A DNA stretch of 27,872 nucleotides from Desulfobulbaceae bacterium UBA5611 (GTDB lineage Bacteria > Desulfobacterota > Desulfobulbia > Desulfobulbales > Desulfocapsaceae). The stretch covers positions 1 to 27,872 of the forward strand of contig DIKT01000002.1 of NCBI GenBank assembly GCA_002424635.1, in the 5' to 3' direction. Within the stretch, counting starts at the first letter, position 1; every line of letters begins with the position of its first letter. A program made the position numbers and the translations under genes. The notes beneath the pieces were generated by a model. The model ran no database searches, had not been told where the DNA came from, and saw only the letters and a list, made by a program, of their open reading frames with translations. This document shows, in pieces, positions 15,996 to 24,348 of this stretch.

Positions 15996-17195
15996 ATGGA
16001 CGTTTTTGTAGCGCGCCAGCCCATCTTTAATAAACACCAAAAAATATATGCCTATGAGCTCTTGTTCAGGAATGGCTTGGTCAATGCCTTTCCTAGTGTA
16101 GATGGGGCCGAAGCTACTTCCAGCCTGTTGTCCTCATCTTTTTTTACGATCGGTATTGAACAAATAGCAAGCGGCCATAAGGCCTTTATCAACTTCACCG
16201 CCGAAATGCTAGTGCGCGGTGTTCCCGCCCTCTTGCCTAAAGATAATATTGTCGTGGAGATTCTCGAAAATGTGCAGCCAACTGCAGAGGTTATAGCGGC
16301 CTGCCGTGATTTGGTAAATAAGGGTTACGTTCTGGCCCTTGATGATTTTGTCTATTGTAAAGCCCTTATTCCCTTGATTGAACTCGCTCAGATTATCAAG
16401 GTTGATTTCGGCCTTTTATCCATAGTGGAAATCGCAGAGATGGTCCAGGTACTCAAGAAATATTCCTGTAAATTGCTTGCCGAAAAAATTGAGACAAATG
16501 AAGAATTTCTCCTGGCCGGCAGTATGGGCTTTGTTTATTTCCAGGGATATTTTTTTTCCAAGCCGGAAATATTAAAAAACAAGGATATTGCCTGTTCCCA
16601 GTTGGCCCTGCTGCAATTGGTTGTGGAGTTGAGCCGAACAGAATTTGAGATAGACGATATTGAGAAGCTGGTGAATAATGATATTTCGATCTCTTTTAAA
16701 TTGCTGACATATCTTAATTCCGCTTATTATGCCCGATCGCAGCCAATTTCTTCTATCCGTCAGGCTATTGCTTTTTTGGGAGAAAAGGGAACGCGACTTT
16801 TTGTGTCCTTGATTGTTATGAGTAAGCTCAGTGCCAATAAGCCGGATGAGCTGATCCGCACGTCATGTATCCGTGCCCGTTTTCTGGCTCTTATTGGGCA
16901 GCAGCTCAAACTGGATGAGAGCATATTTTTCATGCTGGGTCTTTTTTCCATGCTTGATGCCATCCTGGATATGTCCATGGCGGCATTGATGCAACAGCTC
17001 CGTGTTTCTGATGATATCTCCGGGGCGTTAATTTCTAAGACCGGTATTCTTTTTCCCTATCTGCAGCTGATTCAGTTGTATGAAGCGGGAGAGTGGGAAA
17101 GCTTGGATGCGGCTTTGCAAAAGTTGGAGCTTGACGAACATAAAATTATGGATTTTTATCTGGACGCAATCCAATGGGCGAAAAATTTTATCTGA
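15996..17195 (+). CDS. EAL-HDOD signalling protein, copy 1 (EAL residues largely kept)
   Basis: This 399-residue cytoplasmic protein belongs to the YuxH-type group that joins an EAL domain (about 1-195) to an HDOD domain (about 200-390). EAL domains cleave or bind cyclic di-GMP. Residues matching metal and substrate positions are present: E21 (YELLFR), N66, E88 and E91 (VVEILE), D116 and D117 (LALDDF), K135 (IIKVDF), E163 and E166 (LAEKIE) and Q183 (YFQGYFF). The usual loop-6 GTGYS after DDF is missing, as in this group generally, so activity is uncertain. The HDOD part includes FKLLTYLNSAYY and SSIRQAIAFLGEKGTRLF. AGGAG precedes the ATG. It is the first of a tandem pair. Confidence 0.9.
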   Translation: MDVFVARQPIFNKHQKIYAYELLFRNGLVNAFPSVDGAEATSSLLSSSFFTIGIEQIASGHKAFINFTAEMLVRGVPALLPKDNIVVEILENVQPTAEVIAACRDLVNKGYVLALDDFVYCKALIPLIELAQIIKVDFGLLSIVEIAEMVQVLKKYSCKLLAEKIETNEEFLLAGSMGFVYFQGYFFSKPEILKNKDIACSQLALLQLVVELSRTEFEIDDIEKLVNNDISISFKLLTYLNSAYYARSQPISSIRQAIAFLGEKGTRLFVSLIVMSKLSANKPDELIRTSCIRARFLALIGQQLKLDESIFFMLGLFSMLDAILDMSMAALMQQLRVSDDISGALISKTGILFPYLQLIQLYEAGEWESLDAALQKLELDEHKIMDFYLDAIQWAKNFI

Positions 17196-17214
17196 TTGAA
17201 GTGAGTTGAAAAGT

Positions 17215-18417
17215 ATGGACGTATTAATGGCAAGACTACCTGTCTTCAATAGACATCGGCATATTTTTGCCTATGAACTTGTATTTAAAAATGGCACGTC
17301 CAATCTCTTTCCCGGCATTGATAAAGCGGCACCACCCTCCAAGCTGCTTTCCTCATCCTTTTTTACGGTCGGGATTGAACAGCTGGCCAGCGGACACAAA
17401 GCCGTTGTCAACTTCAGCCGGGACATGCTGCTGCAAGGAATTCCCGCCAAGTTTTCCGCCCGCTCTACTGTCGTCATGCTTCTGGATGATGTGCGACCTG
17501 ATGAAGAGGTCCTTGATGCCTGTCGTTTGCTGGTGCACCATGGGTATATGCTGGCCCTCGACAAGTTTGTTTATACTGAAGATAGTATTTCCTTACTGGA
17601 ACTTGTGAAAATTATCAGGGTTGATTTTCTGCACAACTCTTCTGAACAGATTATTGAACTTGTTGGTATTGCCAAAAAATATCAATGCAAGTTGTTTGCT
17701 GACAAGATTGACACCTATGCGGACTACAACCGGGCTTACAATCAGGATTTTGTTTATTTTCAGGGCTCTTTTTTTACCAAACCTGAAAATTTGCTCAATA
17801 AACAGATCTCTTCTTCGCAGATGATCTATATGCAATTGATCATGGAGGTCAATCGGGCTGAGTTTCAGATTAAAAAATTGGAATCTCTGCTTAAACAGGA
17901 TGCGGTTATCTCCTATAAATTGCTCAAATATCTTAATTCAGCCACTTATTCTCGACTGCAACCGCTCTCTTCCATCCGCCAGGCTATTGCTTTTTTGGGA
18001 GAACGCGGAACACGTATGTTTATCTCCCTGATTGCCACTAGTTCTTTAACTGAGGGCAAACCGGATGAACTCATTCGTCTTTCTTGTGTACGGGCACGTT
18101 TTTTGGAGCTGATCGGCAAAGAACTGCACCAGGATCATGGGCTGTTCTTCTTACTGGGACTGTTTTCTTTGCTTGATGCCATTCTGGACGCGCCCATGAA
18201 ATCTTTGATTAAACAACTGCCTGTTGCACAAGACATTAATCAGGCCTTGGTCCATGACGCCGGGCCCCTTTTTCCATTTCTGCATCTAATTAAATTATAT
18301 GAGGCCGGACAATGGCGTGAGCTGGAATCAGTTATGGCACAGCTGAATATGGATGGCACCAAGATTATGAATTATTATCTGGATGCCTTACGTTGGTCTG
18401 AATATTTTATCGGATAA
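17215..18417 (+). CDS. EAL-HDOD signalling protein, copy 2 (degenerate EAL)
   Basis: This 400-residue paralogue aligns with copy 1 without gaps from MDV to the last residues; by hand 108 of the first 200 positions are identical. Against copy 1, key EAL residues are changed: E88 to M, E91 to D, D117 to K, K135 to R, E163 to D and E166 to D. E21, N66, D116 and Q183 remain. It is therefore very unlikely to hydrolyse cyclic di-GMP and may bind it or act through protein contacts. The HDOD half is well kept. I use the ATG at 17215, which matches copy 1; an in-frame TTG at 17206 is less likely. The gene begins 19 bases after copy 1 ends. Confidence 0.9.
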   Translation: MDVLMARLPVFNRHRHIFAYELVFKNGTSNLFPGIDKAAPPSKLLSSSFFTVGIEQLASGHKAVVNFSRDMLLQGIPAKFSARSTVVMLLDDVRPDEEVLDACRLLVHHGYMLALDKFVYTEDSISLLELVKIIRVDFLHNSSEQIIELVGIAKKYQCKLFADKIDTYADYNRAYNQDFVYFQGSFFTKPENLLNKQISSSQMIYMQLIMEVNRAEFQIKKLESLLKQDAVISYKLLKYLNSATYSRLQPLSSIRQAIAFLGERGTRMFISLIATSSLTEGKPDELIRLSCVRARFLELIGKELHQDHGLFFLLGLFSLLDAILDAPMKSLIKQLPVAQDINQALVHDAGPLFPFLHLIKLYEAGQWRELESVMAQLNMDGTKIMNYYLDALRWSEYFIG

Positions 18418-18475
18418 ATAAGACAGCGTCAGCTGCCTGTTTTAATAAAAACAATAACTATAGAAGGTTATAATT

Positions 18476-20224
18476 ATGAAAAAAAAATCAATTCGTCTGC
18501 AGGATTGTTTTAAGACCTATACCATTGATCAGGATAAGGCTATCACCCCGGAAGCTACCATCAACAACTTTAAGCAAAGATTGCAGCATCTTGATATCCA
18601 GATTCTTAAAGAAGTTAAACGGATCGATAATGGCCGGCTGGATATTCCGGTCTATTTTAGTGTCTGCGGAGAAGAGGCCCATGCCTTGACCGGTACCAAA
18701 AAACAGATGGGTAAGGGTTCCTCACCAATACAATCAGAGGCCTCGGCCTGCATGGAGTTGGCGGAACGATTTTCGTTTTTTGCCTTTAAGAACAATAAGG
18801 ACAATTTTATTACCGGTGATTATCAGCAGATGCGGGAGGCCGGTTATCCAGTGCTTGATCCCTCCCGTTTGCTCCAGTCGGTCCATGATACCCACTATGA
18901 TGTGGGCTTTCTGGAGGAGCTGCTGCAGGGTATTCCCATGCAGTGGACCTGGGCCACCAGCCTGACGTCCGGTCTTGATATCTTGATCCCTTTTTCCTGG
19001 TTTTTTGCTATTAACGAGTTTAATGGCCCCTCTGCCGGCAATACCTATGAAGAAGCTGCATTGCAGGGTGTTTGCGAGGTGGTGGAGCGCCATGTCTGTT
19101 CCCTGGTCAATTATGAAAAAATCGCCACCCCGGCCATAGATCCGGCTTCAATTAATGATCCGGTGGCTAGAGAGCTCCTGGAAAAATTCGCTAGAAATAA
19201 TATCGATTTGTATCTCAATGATTTCAGTCTTGATACTGGAATCAGCACCGTAGGAGCGCTGGCTATCGACCGCTCTACCTTTCCTGCCACCAGTGAAATC
19301 GTCTTTACTGCCGGTACTACCCCCGATGCTGAAAAGGCCCTGATCCGGGCGGTAACCGAGGTAGCGCAACTGGCAGGTGATTTTAACAGCGGTTCCAATT
19401 ATGTGGCGTCAGGACTGCCCAAACCGCTATCCATGGCAGAGGTTCACTATATAACCGACTCGGCACTTACCACGACTATCGACCGGATGCCGTCTCTTGC
19501 CGACCATAATATTAAAACAGAAGTGGATAACTGTGTTGCCGTCCTGGCCACAAAAGATCTGGAGGTGTTCATGCTGGATGTGACCCATCCTGCCTTACAG
19601 ATTCCTGCTCTTTATACTATTATCCCCGGTGCCCATTTCCGTGAACGCTCTATGATTCAGGATGTGGGACTATTTGCCGCCAAGCTTCTGGTAGAGCTTG
19701 TTGATGATAGTAATCAGCTTGAGGACAAACTGGTCCAAATGGAGCAGCTGCTCCCCAATGCCTATTATCTGGCCTTTTATCGCGGTCGTAATCTCTATAG
19801 TAACGGACAGCATGAAGCCGCTCTGGAGGCCTTTAACCGTGCCTTGGACTTATGCCCTGAACAGGAGGATCTGCCCTATATATATTCCTATATGGGTAAT
19901 TGCCTGAAAGATCTGGGTCGTTATAATGAAGCCATAGAGACCCTTAATCTGGGTCGGGTCGAGGATGACGAACGGCCGGATCTTCACAATATGCTCGGTG
20001 TCTGTTACTATAAAAAGGAAAATTATCATCAGGCCATTATTCATTTTCATAGGGCGGTTGAACTAAATCCTGTCTCAGCGATGGACTATGCCAATTTAGG
20101 CGTTAATTATCGTAAGATCGACAAGCAGAATGAGGCGGTTCATTTTTTCAATCTGGCCCTGGCCCTTGACCCCTCCATTGATTTTGCTAAAGCGCAACTG
20201 GCTGAGCTGATTGTTCAGGCATAA
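18476..20224 (+). CDS. YcaO-domain ATPase with C-terminal TPR repeats
   Basis: This 582-residue protein has a YcaO domain (about 55-400) and about four TPR repeats (about 430-575). YcaO enzymes use ATP to activate peptide backbone amides for azoline or thioamide formation. ATP-site motifs are present: GKG (79-81), SEASACMELAERFS (87-100) and SAGNTYEEAALQGVCEVVERHV (186-207). The last closely resembles the equivalent E. coli YcaO segment as I recall it, and E. coli YcaO (about 586 residues, linked to methylthiolation of ribosomal protein S12) also has a helical TPR-like end. The C-terminal PxPxP of azoline cyclodehydratases is absent, and no precursor peptide or dehydrogenase gene is nearby. 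It follows the EAL-HDOD pair after 58 bases. Substrate unknown. Confidence 0.85.
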   Translation: MKKKSIRLQDCFKTYTIDQDKAITPEATINNFKQRLQHLDIQILKEVKRIDNGRLDIPVYFSVCGEEAHALTGTKKQMGKGSSPIQSEASACMELAERFSFFAFKNNKDNFITGDYQQMREAGYPVLDPSRLLQSVHDTHYDVGFLEELLQGIPMQWTWATSLTSGLDILIPFSWFFAINEFNGPSAGNTYEEAALQGVCEVVERHVCSLVNYEKIATPAIDPASINDPVARELLEKFARNNIDLYLNDFSLDTGISTVGALAIDRSTFPATSEIVFTAGTTPDAEKALIRAVTEVAQLAGDFNSGSNYVASGLPKPLSMAEVHYITDSALTTTIDRMPSLADHNIKTEVDNCVAVLATKDLEVFMLDVTHPALQIPALYTIIPGAHFRERSMIQDVGLFAAKLLVELVDDSNQLEDKLVQMEQLLPNAYYLAFYRGRNLYSNGQHEAALEAFNRALDLCPEQEDLPYIYSYMGNCLKDLGRYNEAIETLNLGRVEDDERPDLHNMLGVCYYKKENYHQAIIHFHRAVELNPVSAMDYANLGVNYRKIDKQNEAVHFFNLALALDPSIDFAKAQLAELIVQA

Positions 20225-20279
20225 AATAAATATTTAGAGACCTGGCATTTATAAGACACTAAACCAATAGGGGATAACG

Positions 20280-20348
20280 ATGCAGCTCCACCGGATTGTC
20301 CTCAACAAAAAGTATCCGGGTTTCTTATATGTAGCAGGAGAGGTTTGA
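20280..20348 (+). CDS. possible 22-residue leader or small protein upstream of waaF
   Basis: An ATG at 20280, preceded by AGGGGAT at suitable distance, opens a 22-codon frame (MQLHRIVLNKKYPGFLYVAGEV) that stops with TGA one base before the waaF TTG. The waaF ribosome site (AGGAGAGG, 20336-20343) lies inside it, so translating this frame could couple to waaF. The peptide has no recognisable motif. It may be a leader peptide or chance; the good ribosome site and exact abutment are the only support. Confidence 0.35.
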   Translation: MQLHRIVLNKKYPGFLYVAGEV

Positions 20349-20349
20349 T

Positions 20350-21534
20350 TTGGCAGGCAAAGCTACTTTACAGCAGATGAATCCGGAAAAGATCCTGATC
20401 CGCTCTACCAACTGGATCGGAGATGCGGTGATGACCACGCCGGCCGTTCATACCATCAGGGAAAATTTCCCCAAGGCGGAGATTACTATGCTGGCCATGC
20501 CCTGGGTGGCGGATATCTTTCGTTTGAGCCCGGATGTGGATAAGATACTGGTTTATGATAAAAAGGACCTCTTTCCCGGTCGGATCAAAGGGGTGTTGAA
20601 ACTGGCCCATCATTTAAAGCAGTATCACTTTGATGCCGCCATCTTATTGCAGAATGCCTTTGAGGCCGCTTTTCTTGCTTGGATGGCCGGTATTCCACTA
20701 AGGGCGGGCTATAAACGTGATGGCCGCGGTTTACTCCTGAGCCATGGAGTTGAGCTGACCCCTGAAATTCGCGCCAGGCATCAGGTCCATTACTATCAGA
20801 TGATGCTGGCAGGGCTGGGCCTTGATCTCGGACCGGATAAATTACGGCTGCCCCTGTCGGAGGAATTGACCGGCTGGGCCAAAGGCTATATTGAATGTTT
20901 GAAAGAGCAGCGACCATTCTCCACGCAAGACGGGAAGACCTATGCTGATGACCAGTCTACTGATATTGAAGATAAAATGGTCACAGATTTGCCCATAATC
21001 GGCTTTAATCCCGGGGCTGCTTATGGTCCGGCCAAACGCTGGCCCGCCGAGAAGTTTGGCCAATTAGCGGCCCTCATCGCCCATCATTATGGGGAGAAGG
21101 GCTGTCTGATCCTTGTTTTTGGCACCAAGGATGATACTGATGCTGCTCGGGTGATTAAAGAGTATTCAGCGCGCACCCATTTTCATGTTATTGATATGAC
21201 GGCCAAGACCAGCCTCCAACAGGTGATGGCCCTGATTCAATGTTGTCATGTTTTTGTGACCAACGATTCCGGACTTATGCATGTGGCAGCCGGTCTTGAA
21301 ACGCCCACCATTGCCATCTTTGGCTCAACCGATCATATTGCGACCGGCCCATTTTCAGAGCGGTCAAAAGTGATTCGCCAAGTAATGGCTTGCAGCCCTT
21401 GTCTGCAAGCAGAATGTCCTCAAAAGCATCTGCACTGCCTGGAGGAGATCAGCAGTCAGGCCATATATCTTGAGGTGGCCAAGATGCTTGATGGCGGCTT
21501 GCAGCAGTCTCTCGGGTCAGGAGTCGGACGCTGA
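20350..21534 (+). CDS. waaF: lipopolysaccharide heptosyltransferase II (GT9)
   Basis: This enzyme adds the second L-glycero-D-manno-heptose to the LPS inner core at the inner membrane. GT9 features are RSTNWIGDAVMTTPAVHTIRENFP (18-41), GFNPGAAYGPAKRWP (218-232) and NDSGLMHVAAGLETPTIAIFGSTD (285-308). A cysteine-rich tail motif, CSPCLQAECPQKHLHC, is also typical. It starts with TTG at 20350, six bases after a strong AGGAGAGG; the later ATG at 20377 has no such site. Residues about 186-215 form a polar linker (DGKTYADDQSTDIEDKM) between the two Rossmann domains that looks longer than usual. gmhB follows with a one-base overlap, so both heptose genes form one operon. Confidence 0.93.
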   Translation: MAGKATLQQMNPEKILIRSTNWIGDAVMTTPAVHTIRENFPKAEITMLAMPWVADIFRLSPDVDKILVYDKKDLFPGRIKGVLKLAHHLKQYHFDAAILLQNAFEAAFLAWMAGIPLRAGYKRDGRGLLLSHGVELTPEIRARHQVHYYQMMLAGLGLDLGPDKLRLPLSEELTGWAKGYIECLKEQRPFSTQDGKTYADDQSTDIEDKMVTDLPIIGFNPGAAYGPAKRWPAEKFGQLAALIAHHYGEKGCLILVFGTKDDTDAARVIKEYSARTHFHVIDMTAKTSLQQVMALIQCCHVFVTNDSGLMHVAAGLETPTIAIFGSTDHIATGPFSERSKVIRQVMACSPCLQAECPQKHLHCLEEISSQAIYLEVAKMLDGGLQQSLGSGVGR

Positions 21535-22160
21535 TGGCCCAGGATCAATCTCCACTCAAGAATACTTTGCGACCCGCCGTTTTTCTTGATCGCGATGGTA
21601 CCATTAATGAGCAGATGGGCTATATTAATCATATCAGCCGCTTTCAGCTGTTGCCGGGAGTGGCCGCGGCCATCAAAAAGTTAAATGAGGCCCATATTCC
21701 GGTTGTGGTGGTGACCAACCAGTCAGGCCTGGCCCGTGGCTATTTCCCCGAGGAGCTGCTGGTAGACGTTCATGAAAAAATGAAACAGCTTTTGGCAGAA
21801 CAGGGGGCACATGTTGATAATATTTATATCTGTCCCCATCATCCTGAAGCACAAAAAGAACAGTATCGGCTGGCCTGTAATTGTCGCAAACCCAAGACTG
21901 GTCTATTTATCCAGGCGGCGGCAGAGATGGATCTTGATCTGAGCCGTTCGTTTGTAGTCGGTGACCGCTGGTCAGATCTCAAGAGTGCGGTGGCCTGCCA
22001 TGCGACGCCGGTGTTAGTACTGACCGGTTATGGCCGGGGTGATGCCCAATATATCGGCCCAGGCCAGGAGGTGCAGCCCTCTTTTGTCGGGGTTGATCTG
22101 GCTGCTGCGGTACAATGGATCCTGGCCCAAAATGACAGCCGACAAAATAAAGATAATTGA
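21534..22160 (+). CDS. gmhB: D-glycero-beta-D-manno-heptose 1,7-bisphosphate 7-phosphatase
   Basis: This HAD-family phosphatase removes the 7-phosphate from heptose bisphosphate on the way to ADP-heptose, the donor used by WaaF. It has DRDGTIN (19-25; nucleophile D19, acid D21), TNQSG (61-65), a zinc loop with C100, H102, C115 and C117, RKPKTG (118-123) and GDRWSDL (143-149). The 208 residues include a short extra C-terminus. Its ATG shares one base with the waaF stop (TGATG), with AGGAG upstream. Adjacent waaF makes the heptose role more likely than histidinol phosphatase activity, which related proteins have. Confidence 0.93.
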   Translation: MAQDQSPLKNTLRPAVFLDRDGTINEQMGYINHISRFQLLPGVAAAIKKLNEAHIPVVVVTNQSGLARGYFPEELLVDVHEKMKQLLAEQGAHVDNIYICPHHPEAQKEQYRLACNCRKPKTGLFIQAAAEMDLDLSRSFVVGDRWSDLKSAVACHATPVLVLTGYGRGDAQYIGPGQEVQPSFVGVDLAAAVQWILAQNDSRQNKDN

Positions 22161-22167
22161 GGAAATA

Positions 22168-23937
22168 ATGAAAAAAACAGGAGCAATATTAGGGGTAACC
22201 GGCATTCTAGCGGTTGCGCTCTATTTTCTGGTTATAGTACAGACGGCCAAGATTACAGCGGCCGATTTCTTGCCCGGTGATATCCTGGTCGCTATAGAAC
22301 AGCGGGATCTTGGAGAATTATATGATGATTTTAAGGTCTCCCGCTTTGGTAGCACCTTGGCCGGTATTGATTATGTAAAAATTGCCACAAGCCTGGAGCT
22401 GGACCCGGCAGAAATCGAGACAATTAAGGATATCAAGCACCAATTGGCTGAATTTGTGGGCAGTCCGGTCTTTAATGAATTTCTGGGCCGAGAGTTCACA
22501 CTTGCCTTGGTACCCTTTCCTGCAGCGGCACTCAATGTCCCTGAAAAAATGACGGCCAACAGTTTGCTTTTTATCAGCAAACCCAGACATAATACCGACA
22601 TCCTTGAATTGCTGAGTTCTCTTTTTACCAAACAGCTTGAACAGACAAGCATCCAGCATGGGAGATATAATCTGAGACAATTTCTTGTAGAAGAAGGAAT
22701 GACGGTAACCGTGGCCACAATTGAGGGCTATGTCATCGCCGCCTTTAACGAGCAACTGATCAAGGAAAGTCTGGATCGTTATGACAGTAAGCAGAATAGT
22801 CTGGCCCAGAATCATGAATATATGCGTTTGCGTGCTGAGTTTGTTGAGGCAAAACTTTTTACCTATATCTCTATACCTGCCCTTTACAGCCAGGCCAATC
22901 GCTGGACCGAGGATCTTGAACAGGATCAGAAGGAAGATATCCAGAAGACCATTGACCAGTGGAAGGGTTGGGAGGGGTTGGCTTTCGGGGCCTGGAAAGA
23001 GAAAAATGCAGTCCGGGATAAGGCTGTGGTCCTGTTTAGCAAAGAACAGCTGGATCCGCTGGTGGCCAGGATGTGTGCAGTGTCACCGGTAGACAATAAA
23101 ACACTTACCATGATTCCTGCTGATATCCTGGGCTATTATTGGACCAATACCTTTGATATGCAGACATTCTGGGAGATTTTCATAAGAGAGATGCAAGGCA
23201 ATACAGAATCAATTGAGGCCTTGGAGCAGAATGTAAAATTAAGCACCGGCATTGAATTATCGCAACTGTTGACGATGTTTGGTTCTGAAGCTGTCCTCTT
23301 GCTTAAAGATATTGCCACCGATGGCTTTATCCCGTTGCCGAACGGGGCTCTCTTTGTGAAGATCGAGAAAAAGGACGAATTTGAAAAGATGGTTGAGCCT
23401 CTGCTGCTCCAAGCTAATATTCCTACTGAAAGCGAAGAATATAAAGGGATCAAGCTGGTATCATGGGGAGTATCCCTGCATCCAGGCCTGCAGCCGGTTT
23501 ATGCCCTCCATCAGGGTTATCTGATTATGGCCAGCACAACGAATCTGATCAAAGAGATTATTGACAGTCCGGTCGGTTATCAGGAGCAGCCTGGGGCAAC
23601 TGGCGCTAAAGCTGGCGGTTTTAGGGGTGCCTTGATCAATGACAGCAGTTTCCAGCAGATAAATGATGGCTTGCATCAAGGGCTGAGCGGGGTTAATAGT
23701 TCGGTCAGCTTTCTCCGCTTTTCTTCGCTATTACAAATGCTGAAGGAACTGGCCAGCTGGGGTGGAGTTATGCTCTCCATGCAGGATCGTGAAAGCGCCT
23801 TAAAATCTACAGTATTATTGGAGGAACTGCTCCTGCCCCTGCTCGATGTCCTGGCCATGTATGATGTAATGGGCGGCCGGACTACAATCCAGGATGATGC
23901 CATTATTCTGGAATCTAATATGATTCTGGCTAAGTAG
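22168..23937 (+). CDS. membrane-anchored protein of unknown function, DUF3352-like
   Basis: This 589-residue protein starts with a basic tip and a transmembrane segment (about 5-24), followed by a long domain predicted to be periplasmic. The opening FLPGDILVAIEQRDLGELYDDFKVSRFGSTLAGIDY resembles DUF3352-type proteins, in which a PxxxxxxxxxxDL element begins repeated alpha/beta modules; this is judged by eye. No catalytic motif is visible and only two cysteines are present. GAGGA precedes the ATG at 22168; an open frame reaching back to 22030 merely overlaps gmhB. It lies seven bases after gmhB in a tight operon, so an envelope role is plausible but unproven. Confidence 0.75.
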   Translation: MKKTGAILGVTGILAVALYFLVIVQTAKITAADFLPGDILVAIEQRDLGELYDDFKVSRFGSTLAGIDYVKIATSLELDPAEIETIKDIKHQLAEFVGSPVFNEFLGREFTLALVPFPAAALNVPEKMTANSLLFISKPRHNTDILELLSSLFTKQLEQTSIQHGRYNLRQFLVEEGMTVTVATIEGYVIAAFNEQLIKESLDRYDSKQNSLAQNHEYMRLRAEFVEAKLFTYISIPALYSQANRWTEDLEQDQKEDIQKTIDQWKGWEGLAFGAWKEKNAVRDKAVVLFSKEQLDPLVARMCAVSPVDNKTLTMIPADILGYYWTNTFDMQTFWEIFIREMQGNTESIEALEQNVKLSTGIELSQLLTMFGSEAVLLLKDIATDGFIPLPNGALFVKIEKKDEFEKMVEPLLLQANIPTESEEYKGIKLVSWGVSLHPGLQPVYALHQGYLIMASTTNLIKEIIDSPVGYQEQPGATGAKAGGFRGALINDSSFQQINDGLHQGLSGVNSSVSFLRFSSLLQMLKELASWGGVMLSMQDRESALKSTVLLEELLLPLLDVLAMYDVMGGRTTIQDDAIILESNMILAK

Positions 23938-23958
23938 TTTTATAAGCATAAACGCTAT

Positions 23959-24348
23959 ATGGAAAAATTAATCTCAGAATTAAGCAGAGTAGTCAAGTTC
24001 AAGGATAGTACCCAAATCGGTGATCTGATCCTGATCGTGGCCAAGGAACCACAGATCATGGTCTCTTATGCCCTGGTCACTGATATTACACGGGATACCA
24101 GCCGTAAAAATGAATGGTGGCATGTCACTCTGATTTTATTGTCAATCCCGCCGCAAGAAATGACCTGGACATTGCGCATGCCCCAGTTGACCGGGCAGGA
24201 AGTATTCACCATGGGTGGAGAAGAGCGCTTTATCAAGGCGGTTGATCTGGGCACCATTGCTCTGCCGCCGGCAGACGGCTCGTCGGCACAGACATCCGAA
24301 TCACCAGCGCCTGCCAAGAAACCATCGTTTCTCAAACGCGTCAAATAA
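23959..24348 (+). CDS. conserved-looking protein of unknown function (129 residues)
   Basis: I do not recognise this protein. Residues 1-98 look folded and mainly beta (KDSTQIGDLILIVAKEP, WWHVTLILLSIPPQEMTWTLR, GGEERFIKAVDL). Residues 99-129 are a low-complexity tail rich in Ser, Pro and Ala, ending in the basic PSFLKRVK. There is no signal peptide or membrane segment. Its stop overlaps the thiL start by one base (TAATG) and it begins 21 bases after the DUF3352-like gene, which supports its being real and translated. The ribosome site is poor. No function is proposed. Confidence 0.75.
   Translation: MEKLISELSRVVKFKDSTQIGDLILIVAKEPQIMVSYALVTDITRDTSRKNEWWHVTLILLSIPPQEMTWTLRMPQLTGQEVFTMGGEERFIKAVDLGTIALPPADGSSAQTSESPAPAKKPSFLKRVK

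Noticed and set aside
22030..22167. Upstream extension of the DUF3352-like protein
   Set aside because: It overlaps gmhB in another frame, and a good ribosome site and membrane anchor begin at the ATG at 22168.
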